This document shows positions 1 to 5,153 of a stretch of DNA of 6,145 nucleotides, piece by piece. How positions within the stretch are numbered: the stretch's first letter is position 1; each line of letters begins with the position of its first letter. Under the pieces are notes generated by a model. It did no database searches and was not told the origin of the DNA. It was given only the letters and a program-made list of their open reading frames with translations. The stretch covers positions 1-6,145 of the forward strand of contig JBEEIB010000406.1 of assembly GCA_041167675.1 (NCBI GenBank). The letters are read 5' to 3'. A program made the position numbers and the translations under genes. The DNA comes from DASTDH01 sp041167675 (lineage in GTDB: Bacteria > Verrucomicrobiota > Verrucomicrobiia > Chthoniobacterales > JAFAMB01).

Positions 1-251
1 CCTTCAAGCCGGATTGTGACATCTACTTCAACCGATAAGAGCTGAACGCCAAGGTCATGAGCAACATACCGGAGATCGTTGCATAAGCATCCCCCAATAG
101 CTAATCCCAGCAATTGTCCGCCATTGAATCCGAGCCCTTTTCCTCCGGCCTTGCCCTCAGCTCGATCAACGATGAGCGTATGGGATCCGGCCCAGCCGAG
201 AGCTGCTTCGGTTCCGTGCACGTTGCGCAATTGGACGGTTATCTCTGCCAT
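1..251 (-). CDS. OsmC family protein, N-terminal part (runs off left edge)
   Basis: Read on the minus strand from ATG at 251, the frame stays open to the window edge and gives 83 residues. Seen: a beta-rich start (MAEITVQLRN), a GFNGGQLLGLAIGGC stretch at about residues 41-55, then CND and a helix followed by a strand (VEVDVTI). This is the layout of the OsmC/Ohr fold, in which a helix carrying the first redox cysteine follows the N-terminal sheet; Cys55 is the likely first cysteine (Cys57 lies beside it), and its partner would lie beyond the edge. OsmC-type proteins are cytosolic thiol peroxidases or related proteins acting on organic hydroperoxides; the exact substrate cannot be told from half a protein. 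An in-frame stop (TAG on the minus strand at 266-264) lies just upstream, so 251 is the first possible ATG. No clear ribosome binding site is visible. It diverges from the mla operon and is probably unrelated to it. Confidence 0.85.
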   Translation of the reverse strand, partial: MAEITVQLRNVHGTEAALGWAGSHTLIVDRAEGKAGGKGLGFNGGQLLGLAIGGCLCNDLRYVAHDLGVQLLSVEVDVTIRLE

Positions 252-255
252 CGTA

Positions 256-326
256 GCGAATGACTAATAGCAAGAGGCGAAGCGCATGACAAATGACAAA
301 GAGACAGAATTCAGGCTTCCGGCTCT
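256..326. repeat. Degenerate heptanucleotide word island, left of mla
   Basis: Consecutive 7-bp words can be read. GCGAATG, ACTAATA, GCAAGAG and GCGAAGC occupy 256-283 as loose variants of one word. ATGACAA occurs twice in tandem at 286-299. After a 6-bp spacer come AGAATTC at 306-312, AGGCTTC at 313-319 and CGGCTCT at 320-326. The first part lies in the 5' leader of the divergent osmC-like gene. The same word families recur downstream of the mla operon. Function unknown. Confidence 0.6.
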
Positions 327-463
327 TCCGTGTTCTTCAGCTCACGGTTTGATCGCGAACATGCCCGATGGCGACTGCGGTTTCTGGTCGTTGGCCCCGA
401 GCAGCTTCGGCGGGCTCTTTAGGTCAGGCAAATCCTCAGGCTCTGATCGGATAGTCGCCGCTA

Positions 464-491
464 CCGCTCTTGGCTCCTGGCTTCTGGCTTC
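464..491. repeat. Four tandem 7-bp words (TGGCTYC type)
   Basis: Four head-to-tail heptads: CCGCTCT at 464-470, TGGCTCC at 471-477, and TGGCTTC at 478-484 and again at 485-491. The last two are identical and the first two are diverged. They sit about 60 bp ahead of the proposed mlaE start, inside what would be the spurious N-terminal extension of that protein. This is direct observation; the role is unknown. Confidence 0.7.
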
Positions 492-537
492 TAGTTTGCG
501 CCGTACGCCCCTTGCAATAATCCGGAGCCTCAACTAT

Positions 538-541
538 GGAG
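538..541 (+). promoter_or_regulatory. Shine-Dalgarno GGAG for mlaE, sets the start at 550
   Basis: GGAG at 538-541 is followed by 8 bases and then ATG at 550. This near-ideal spacing supports 550 as the start of mlaE. The upstream in-frame ATG at 286 is preceded by AGGCGAAGCGC, a weaker and less well-placed purine stretch that lies within repeat words. Confidence 0.65.
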
Positions 542-549
542 TCGTCCAA

Positions 550-1335
550 ATGAAGCGTCTGCTACAAGCGGTCGGCCGAGATGGTCTGGCGGCCGTCGCT
601 GGTTTTGGCGACTTTGCCCTGTTCCTGTCACGTGCGGTTACCGGGGCACTCGTTACACGCCAATTGGGACGGCGTTGGATGCGCGCAGTCCATGAACAGG
701 GCGTTTGCTGCATACCGGTAGTGACGATAGTTGGATTGTTTGCCGGGCTCGTGCTCGGGCTTCAAGGTTATTATGTTCTCACCCGCTTCGGATCGGCAGG
801 AATGCTGGGAACATTTGTCTCGCTGACGCTAACGCGGGAGCTGGCTCCGGTGCTTGCCGCCCTAATGATCGTCGGCCAAGCCGGTTCCGCCATGGCAGCG
901 GAAATCGGTATTCATCGCAATAGCGAACAAATCGACGCTCTCGTCACAATGGGGATCGATCCGCTCGGCTATCTGATCACCCCCCGCCTATTCGCTGCGT
1001 TAATCGTCTTTCCGATTCTGACAGTGGCTTTTACCTTGGTCGGATTGGCCGGCGGATATCTCTCGGGCTCGGCATTGCTCGGGTTGGATGGCGGTGTTTA
1101 CTGGTCGGCGGTCCATTCGGCGATTCGGCCCGCAGACGTTCGCGAGTGCATCTTAAAGGCGCTTATTTTTGGCTTGATCACGATGGCGATCTGCTGCCAT
1201 AGCGGTTTCACTACCCATCGCCGCACCGGAGTTGGTGGGTCGCGTGCGGTGAGTGCCTCGACCACCAGAGGAGTCGTCTTGGCGAGTGTTGCCACGTTAG
1301 CGGCTGATTACTTGATCACCTCTTTTCTTGTATGA
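550..1335 (+). CDS. mlaE: MlaE, ABC permease of the Mla phospholipid transport system
   Basis: Inner-membrane permease of the MlaFEDB-type complex, which moves phospholipids between the inner membrane and the periplasmic carrier MlaC. From ATG 550 the product is 261 residues, essentially the usual family length (about 260). It has an amphipathic N-terminal segment, several hydrophobic membrane segments (about 56-77, 97-111, 146-172, 200-217, 241-259) and the family hallmarks: GLVLGLQGY at 66-74, TRELAPVLAALMIVGQAGSA at 95-114 followed by MAAEIG, EQIDAL at 126-131, and a C-terminal STTRGVV near 237-243. The same frame is open back to 286, adding 88 residues, but that part has no MlaE character, contains short DNA repeats and lacks a good ribosome binding site, whereas 550 has GGAG 8 bases upstream. 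It is the first gene of the operon; its stop overlaps the mlaF start (ATGA at 1332-1335), suggesting translational coupling. Confidence 0.95.
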   Translation: MKRLLQAVGRDGLAAVAGFGDFALFLSRAVTGALVTRQLGRRWMRAVHEQGVCCIPVVTIVGLFAGLVLGLQGYYVLTRFGSAGMLGTFVSLTLTRELAPVLAALMIVGQAGSAMAAEIGIHRNSEQIDALVTMGIDPLGYLITPRLFAALIVFPILTVAFTLVGLAGGYLSGSALLGLDGGVYWSAVHSAIRPADVRECILKALIFGLITMAICCHSGFTTHRRTGVGGSRAVSASTTRGVVLASVATLAADYLITSFLV

Positions 1336-2090
1336 TTCGTCCATCGCTTCCACCCATCCTGGAGGTCCACGGTCTCCGTAAGCATTTTGGCGAGCACCTA
1401 GTATTAGACTCCGTGAACCTGCTGATCCCCCGGGGCAGCATTGTTTCCGTGTTCGGAAGGAGTGGGGCAGGAAAATCAGTTCTTCTGAAATGTCTCGCTG
1501 GTCTGCTGACGCCCGACGCCGGCGAGGTGCGCTTTGAGAACGGATTGCTAAATGGGGTTGGTCGGCGCTGCAGCTATTTGTTTCAAGCCAACGCTCTATT
1601 CGACTCGATGACAGCGCTCGAAAACGTCGCGCTACCCTTGGAGCAAACAAGCCGGTTAGGCAGGCGGGAAATCGCGCATGCCGCCCGCGATGCATTAAAG
1701 AACCTCGGATTAGAAAAATTTGCGGATCATTTTCCTGCGCAGTTGTCCGGTGGAATGCAAAAGCGTCTCGCGCTTGCTCGGGCGCTGGTCATGCGTCCCC
1801 AACTAGTGCTTTTCGATGAACCGACAGCTGGGCTCGATCCGCTCGCACGCAACGCCGTTTTCGGAATGATCGTCCAATACAGACAGCAATTTGACTTCAC
1901 TGCGGTCGTAGTGACGCATGATGTCCCCGAAGCGCTCTCAGCCAGTGATCGCGTCGCCTTGCTCGAAGATGGCCGGATCTGTTTTGAGGGAACGCCGGCC
2001 GAGTTCGTCGCCTCCAGCGATTGCATTGTGCGAAGCTGGCAACAATATTCTCGCGGTCCGGACCAGCCTCAACCAATCGCCCGTTCCTAA
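1332..2090 (+). CDS. mlaF: MlaF, ATP-binding subunit of the Mla transporter
   Basis: Cytoplasmic ATPase that drives the MlaE permease. The 252-residue product has a full set of ABC motifs: Walker A GRSGAGKS at 42-49, Q-loop Gln85 in the FQANALFDSMTALENV stretch that is typical of MlaF-type ATPases, signature LSGGMQKR at 138-145, Walker B LVLFDEP at 158-164 with the catalytic Glu163, D-loop AGLDP, and the switch His196 in VTHD. Every catalytic residue is present, so the protein should be active. It starts in a 4-bp overlap with mlaE and its TAA stop directly abuts the mlaD ATG at 2091, so the genes are very likely co-transcribed and translationally coupled. The C-terminal tail (RGPDQPQPIARS) is short and polar. 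I do not see an obvious extra regulatory domain. Confidence 0.96.
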   Translation: MIRPSLPPILEVHGLRKHFGEHLVLDSVNLLIPRGSIVSVFGRSGAGKSVLLKCLAGLLTPDAGEVRFENGLLNGVGRRCSYLFQANALFDSMTALENVALPLEQTSRLGRREIAHAARDALKNLGLEKFADHFPAQLSGGMQKRLALARALVMRPQLVLFDEPTAGLDPLARNAVFGMIVQYRQQFDFTAVVVTHDVPEALSASDRVALLEDGRICFEGTPAEFVASSDCIVRSWQQYSRGPDQPQPIARS

Positions 2091-2564
2091 ATGAAGCAAT
2101 CCAACATCGAACTCTCAGTCGGCGCCTTTGTTCTCCTGGGCATCGCCGCCATCGTCTGGTTTGCAATGCAGGCAGGCGCAGGCGTGGCCATTGGTGGCTC
2201 TACCTACGAAGTGAACGCAAGATTCACGAACGTCGGTGGACTCAGACCCGGAAACCAGGTTTTCATAGCGGGTGTTCCGGTCGGACGCGTAGAAAAGATC
2301 GACCTCAATTCCCAATACGCCGCCATCGTCCGTATGAATGTAAGGGAAGATGTGCACCTGCCCTCTGATACCATCGCGTCGGTCAAAACCAGCGGGCTGA
2401 TCGGTGACAAGTTCATCGCGCTCGCCCCAGGCGCCGACAGCAGAAATCTGGCACCTGGTGGTATGATTACTGACACCGAATCGGCCATGGATCTGGAATC
2501 GCTCATCAGCCGTTTCGCGTTCGGCAATGTTTCGCCCTCGCCCTCTCCATCAGTGCCAAAATAA
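2091..2564 (+). CDS. mlaD: MlaD, single-MCE-domain membrane-anchored subunit
   Basis: MCE-domain subunit that forms the periplasmic ring on the MlaFE core and passes phospholipid to or from MlaC. The 157-residue product has one N-terminal membrane segment (about 8-28, GAFVLLGIAAIVWFAM) and one MCE domain (about 39-117) with the usual FTNVGGLRPGNQVFIAGVPV block at 45-64 and KTSGLIGDKFIAL at 99-111. The C-terminal helix DLESLISRFAFG (134-145) resembles the pore-lining helix end of E. coli MlaD. A single MCE domain rules out the multi-domain PqiB or YebT type. It is somewhat shorter than E. coli MlaD (183 residues) and ends in a low-complexity SPSPSPS tail. It starts directly after the mlaF stop with no separate ribosome binding site visible. 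Confidence 0.95.
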   Translation: MKQSNIELSVGAFVLLGIAAIVWFAMQAGAGVAIGGSTYEVNARFTNVGGLRPGNQVFIAGVPVGRVEKIDLNSQYAAIVRMNVREDVHLPSDTIASVKTSGLIGDKFIALAPGADSRNLAPGGMITDTESAMDLESLISRFAFGNVSPSPSPSVPK

Positions 2565-2568
2565 AATC

Positions 2569-3186
2569 ATGCTTCTCCACCGTTTCATTCTGAGATCCGC
2601 TCAGGTGCTGCTGCTCCTTGGCGCCGGACAACTTTCGGGCGGGGCGTCCAGTGACGACGCCGCGACCACGCTCCGTAGCTCGGTTGAGGAAGTTCTCTCG
2701 ATTGCTTATTCCGGCCACGCGAACGAAACCCTGGCCGCGCGAGTGCGACCAGCATTGGAAAAATGCTTTGCTTTCGACATTGTCACCCGCCAGGCCATGG
2801 GCCCCGGCTGGCGCCAATTTTCCGCAACTGAGCAAAAACGTGTGACTGATCTTTTTAGTGAACTGATGATCCGGACCTATTCCGGTCGCGTGGTCGGCAC
2901 GCAGCGACCAAAAATTGTCTTTGGTTCACCGGTCGCGATTGCGTCTGACCGATGCGAAATTCCGACCCGCGTCACTACCTCCTCCAGCAACGAGCCAATC
3001 GCGGTGGTCTATCGTATGATAAAACTTCCGGCTGGCTGGCGAATTTACGACGTCCTGATAGAAGGCGTCAGTTTTGTCGCCAACTACCGTGCGCAATTCG
3101 ACGAACTCATTCAAAAAGGCGGTGCTGTCGCTGCCATCCGGACCCTCGAAGCAAAGCTCGCTCAACCCGTACCATCCAACTCGTGA
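2569..3186 (+). CDS. mlaC: MlaC, periplasmic phospholipid-binding carrier
   Basis: Soluble carrier of the Tol_Tol_Ttg2/MlaC family that shuttles phospholipid across the periplasm between MlaA and the MlaFED complex. From ATG 2569 the product is 205 residues (E. coli about 211). It begins with a signal peptide: a basic start (MLLHRFILRS), the hydrophobic core QVLLLLGAG, and a likely cleavage after Ala26 (GGA). The conserved C-terminal block is clear: VVYRMIKL at 146-153, then GWRIYDVLIEGVSFVANYR at 156-174. The frame is open back to an ATG at 2527 inside mlaD, but that would put 14 charged or polar residues before the signal peptide and overlap mlaD by 38 bp, so 2569, 4 bp after the mlaD stop, is preferred. 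Two cysteines (66 and 129) remain in the mature part; a disulfide is possible but unproven. Confidence 0.93.
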   Translation: MLLHRFILRSAQVLLLLGAGQLSGGASSDDAATTLRSSVEEVLSIAYSGHANETLAARVRPALEKCFAFDIVTRQAMGPGWRQFSATEQKRVTDLFSELMIRTYSGRVVGTQRPKIVFGSPVAIASDRCEIPTRVTTSSSNEPIAVVYRMIKLPAGWRIYDVLIEGVSFVANYRAQFDELIQKGGAVAAIRTLEAKLAQPVPSNS

Positions 3187-3950
3187 ATCACTCGATATCT
3201 AACATCCTTGTGCTCCACCTTTGCCTTTCGGTGTGCGCAGTTGCAGGAAACCATTCCGCCGCCAAAGCCGTTCCCGTCCATCCTTCGGACGCCGACCTCA
3301 CGGATTTCCCCGTGCAGAAGACGAACGATCCCTGGCAACGTTTGAACCGGACCACCTTCCGTTTCAACGATGAGATCACCACCTACGCGTTGCGTCCGGT
3401 GGCACACGGATACGCAGCGATTGTGCCTCTGCGTGTCCGCACCGGGGTCACCAACTTCTTCGATAACCTGAATTATCCGGTGCGTTTCATTAATTCGGTT
3501 CTCCAGGGCAAAATCACCCGCTCGGCTCAAGAAACCGGCAAGTTCGTCATCAACAGCACTGCGGGCGTCGGAGGTTTGATTCGTGTTTCCGACCACATAT
3601 CAAGCCTCGCGGACGTCCCCGCCGAAGACTTTGGGCAAACTCTTGGCGTCTGGGGTCTTTGCCCTGGGCCCTACATTGTCATCCCGGTCCTTGGCCCCTC
3701 CGATTGCCGTGACGTGGCCGGTTTCGCCGGCGACTACGCCATGAACCCACTCAACTGGCACACTCTTGGCATCATTCACGACGCGTTCATACCTAATGCT
3801 GCCAGCATCGCTCTTTCGGGGACAAAGTTTGTCAACGGGCTCCCTAAATCCGTCGAATCCTACGACCAGCTGAAAGCCGAAGCTGTCGATCCATACGTCG
3901 CGATGCGCGACGCTTATCTGAGCTACCGCGCCGCCCAGGTGAAAAAGTAA
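3183..3950 (+). CDS. mlaA: MlaA (VacJ family), outer-membrane component
   Basis: Outer-membrane protein that removes misplaced phospholipid from the outer leaflet and hands it to MlaC. With a GTG start at 3183 that overlaps the mlaC stop (GTGA, 4 bp) the product is 255 residues, close to E. coli MlaA (251). Family blocks in order: NDPWQRLNRTTFRFND at 48-63, ALRPVAHGY at 69-77, FFDNLNYPVRFINSVLQG at 92-109, FVINSTAGVGGL at 121-132, EDFGQTLGVWG at 148-158, GPYIVIPVLGPSDCRD at 162-177, and DPYVAMRDAY at 236-245. The frame is open back to 2952, but that part is a shadow of mlaC. The N-terminus is a hydrophobic export segment (about 8-22) lacking Lys/Arg ahead of it. A classic lipobox is missing: the cysteines at 14 and 18 are preceded by LHL and LSV rather than L-[AS]-[GA]. 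Last gene of the operon. Confidence 0.93.
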   Translation: MNHSISNILVLHLCLSVCAVAGNHSAAKAVPVHPSDADLTDFPVQKTNDPWQRLNRTTFRFNDEITTYALRPVAHGYAAIVPLRVRTGVTNFFDNLNYPVRFINSVLQGKITRSAQETGKFVINSTAGVGGLIRVSDHISSLADVPAEDFGQTLGVWGLCPGPYIVIPVLGPSDCRDVAGFAGDYAMNPLNWHTLGIIHDAFIPNAASIALSGTKFVNGLPKSVESYDQLKAEAVDPYVAMRDAYLSYRAAQVKK

Positions 3951-3960
3951 ACATGGACAG

Positions 3961-4008
3961 ATGACAAACAGGCAGAATTCAGAATCCGGAATTTAGAATC
4001 TAGAATTG
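3961..4008. repeat. Heptanucleotide array RGAATYN x5 with ATGACAA leader
   Basis: ATGACAA at 3961-3967, a 6-bp spacer, then five head-to-tail 7-bp words at 3974-4008 fitting RGAATYN (the first is AGAATTC, the fourth AGAATCT). The segment 3961-3982 matches 293-314 on the other side of the mla operon at 20 of 22 positions, spacer length included. Confidence 0.75.
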
Positions 4009-4024
4009 TTCTAAACTTTGCTCC

Positions 4025-4050
4025 CTTTGTTAACCCAGGGTTCCGCAAAG
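4025..4050. terminator. Possible imperfect hairpin after mla
   Basis: CTTTG at 4025-4029 pairs with CAAAG at 4046-4050, and inside it AACCC pairs with GGGTT around a central A (4032-4042; the innermost pairs must open to form a loop). An internal bulge (TT against CCG) separates the two parts. No T-tract follows on either strand, so termination is only a guess based on the position between convergent genes. It could instead be a dispersed palindromic element. Confidence 0.25.
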
Positions 4051-4062
4051 CCTCCGATCGAA

Positions 4063-4090
4063 GCGAATAGCAAATAGCAGATAGCAAATG
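4063..4090. repeat. Heptanucleotide array GCRAATA x4
   Basis: Four head-to-tail 7-bp words: GCGAATA at 4063-4069, GCAAATA at 4070-4076, GCAGATA at 4077-4083 and GCAAATG at 4084-4090. It has the same period as the other arrays, and the word resembles that of the degenerate set at 256-283. Confidence 0.75.
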
Positions 4091-4103
4091 AGGCGCTGAC
4101 CGC

Positions 4104-4443
4104 CTACCAAGATAGCCCGAGGCATTTTATTTCTTTCTTTCGCCCATGTTTTCGATCCAAGTGCTCGGCGAGAGCACCGAGTCTCGCGTTGAAGAAAACT
4201 TCAAACTCATCGATCCAGGTCACCACTTCTTGCAGAGCCTTTGGTTGAAGACGACAAATTCTGTGCCGCCCATCCCGCCGCTCGGACACCAAATCGGCTT
4301 CCTTGAGAATTTTGAGATGTTGCGAAATGGCAGCAAACGAAATTCAGAACGGTTCAGCCAACTCGTGCGCCGGTTTTTCTTCGTCTTTTAGCAGCACGAG
4401 AATTGATCGCCGCGCGGGATGGGCAATTGCATGAAAACGTCAT
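4104..4443 (-). pseudogene. ArsR-family winged-helix regulator, broken
   Basis: Read on the minus strand, one frame encodes an almost complete small ArsR-type DNA-binding protein: HAIAHPARRSILVLL (helix 1-2), PAHELAEPF, then a TGA stop at 4346-4344, then ISFAAISQHLKILKEADLV (recognition helix) and SERRDGRHRI (wing), ending at the stop codon at 4106-4104. Two lesions are seen. The stop falls where related proteins usually have a residue such as Arg (CGA to TGA is one transition). The only suitable ATG (4443) is out of frame with the rest by one base; dropping one T from the TTTT run at 4437-4434 restores a 112-residue protein. No cysteine metal site (ELCVC type) is present, so it belongs to the non-metal ArsR group often found beside SRPBCC/AHSA1 genes, as here. 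It lies 22 bp after the SRPBCC stop on the same strand. A functional repressor is unlikely unless both lesions are sequence errors. Confidence 0.82.
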
Positions 4444-4465
4444 TTTGCTGCAAAGGCCGCACAGG

Positions 4466-4951
4466 TCACTCGCTCCATCCGGAATAAAGACGTCGAGCCT
4501 CAGTAAATCGTGTCATCCAATCGGGAAGTGATTCTTTGTTTAGTTGAGCTTCGAGTCTATCAAGTAAGACATGCGTTCCCGGAGCAAATCCATAGGCCGG
4601 TTGTTTAGTAAAGTGTCGATAAGTGATGGTCAGAAAGGTGGAACCTTCTTGTTGCGTCAATTCGTAACGGAAAATAGCATCCTCTCCGCGAGGCATCTCG
4701 GGGACGGGAGAAACTTTCCACTCATATTCGAAAACGCGCGGCGGTTCCCATGTCAGGATTTTACCCTTAACGTGAAATTGGGCGGGACCTGCTACCATTT
4801 CAATAGTTCCACCAGTCCGGCCTTCAATTGTGGCTGAAGAGCACATGAGCCATTCCATGAGTTCCCTGGGATTGGTAATCGCATCCCAAACTAATTCTGG
4901 AGCGTGATGAAGAGTTCGTTGGAATGTGATCGTGGCGTAATATTCTTGATC
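4466..4951 (-). pseudogene. SRPBCC/AHSA1-domain protein lacking a start codon
   Basis: The minus-strand frame encodes an AHSA1-like member of the SRPBCC (START-type) hydrophobic-cavity fold: EYYATITFQRTL (first strand), APELVWDAITNPRELMEWL (first helix), TGGTIEM, VKGKILTWEPPRVFEYEW, then FLTITYRHF and a long C-terminal helix ending at the stop at 4466. Homology-like sequence begins near 4951, but from the upstream stop (TGA at 4999-4997) to 4858 the frame contains no ATG, GTG or TTG. Starting at ATG 4858 gives 130 residues and loses the first strand and helix of the fold. Just upstream the DNA encodes a different small protein in another frame, so the original start appears to have been deleted. 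Such proteins often pair with ArsR regulators; their ligands are mostly unknown. A start at ATT 4975 is formally possible but rare. Confidence 0.72.
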
Positions 4952-5064
4952 AGGGTACGCGGCCCGATGCCCAATTGCTTCGCCATTTGCACATCCTCAT
5001 CGTTAAGCCGGCAACGCTTCTTCGCAGCATTCCATTGGCCTTCTTTCTGATGACGAGCAGCCAT
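4891..5064 (-). pseudogene. Small uncharacterised protein, truncated at its C-terminus
   Basis: From ATG 5064 on the minus strand the frame gives 57 residues. The first 41 look like a genuine conserved small protein: MAARHQKEGQWNAAKK, then CRLNDEDVQMAKQLGIG and PRTLIKN. I recall similar small hypothetical proteins (pattern GQW..AK..CRLN..D...AK.LG..PR.LIKNI) that continue with a Trp/Lys-rich C-terminus, but I have no name or function for them. Here, after LIKN, the frame overlaps the start of the SRPBCC homology and yields a non-conserved tail before a stop at 4893-4891. This suggests a deletion near 4951-4939 that joined two genes. A weak GAG 6 bases upstream could serve as a ribosome binding site, so the truncated peptide may still be made. 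The frame is open upstream to at least 5133 without a better start. Confidence 0.5.
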
Positions 5065-5153
5065 TACTAGCTCGGTTTGACATCTCAGCAATCCGAAAAC
5101 GCGACTTGGGCAATCGAAAAACGCGCGCCGCAAAAGCCGCCGGCACCGAGATT

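Larger units (their letters stand above)
252..549. other. Divergent intergenic region with 7-bp word repeats
   Basis: This gap lies between the osmC-like gene (minus) and mlaE (plus) if mlaE starts at 550, as argued in its entry. A plus-strand frame is open from ATG 286 into mlaE, but the peptide it would add is Ser/Pro/Gly-rich, unlike any MlaE N-terminus, and is partly made of 7-bp word repeats (256-326 and 464-491). The only promoter-like element noticed is AATAAT at 516-521, a fair -10 match about 30 bp ahead of the mlaE start, with no convincing -35. I see no RNA gene. Confidence 0.6.
3951..4103. other. Convergent intergenic region with word repeats and a weak hairpin
   Basis: It separates the end of the mla operon (plus) from the arsR-like pseudogene (minus). 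It holds two 7-bp word arrays and an imperfect hairpin, listed separately. No coding region or RNA gene is visible. Confidence 0.6.

Noticed and set aside
1297..2166. Open minus-strand frames opposite mlaF
   Set aside because: They are Arg/Ser/Ala-rich shadows of mlaF with no recognisable motifs. The plus-strand gene has complete ABC motifs.
2527..2568. Earlier ATG for mlaC inside mlaD
   Set aside because: It would add 14 polar or charged residues in front of a normal signal peptide. ATG 2569 lies 4 bp after the mlaD stop.
2952..3182. Upstream extension of the mlaA frame, giving a 332-residue product
   Set aside because: It lies entirely over mlaC in another frame, is Arg-rich without homology, and would bury the export signal in the middle of the protein. 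GTG 3183 overlapping the mlaC stop fits the operon.
3961..4090. CRISPR-like array
   Set aside because: Units are 7 bp, head to tail and degenerate, with no unique spacers of 25-40 bp and no cas genes.
4344..4346. Recoding of UGA as an amino acid in the ArsR-like gene
   Set aside because: mlaE, mlaC and the SRPBCC frame all end in TGA where their families end, so UGA acts as a stop here; the gene also has a second lesion.
4146..4391. Plus-strand open frame over the arsR-like region
   Set aside because: No protein-like features; the minus strand carries a clear winged-helix sequence.
4858..5064. Programmed frameshift fusing the small protein to the SRPBCC protein
   Set aside because: I see no convincing slippery sequence followed by a structure, and the neighbouring genes are also broken. 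A deletion junction explains the overlap more simply.
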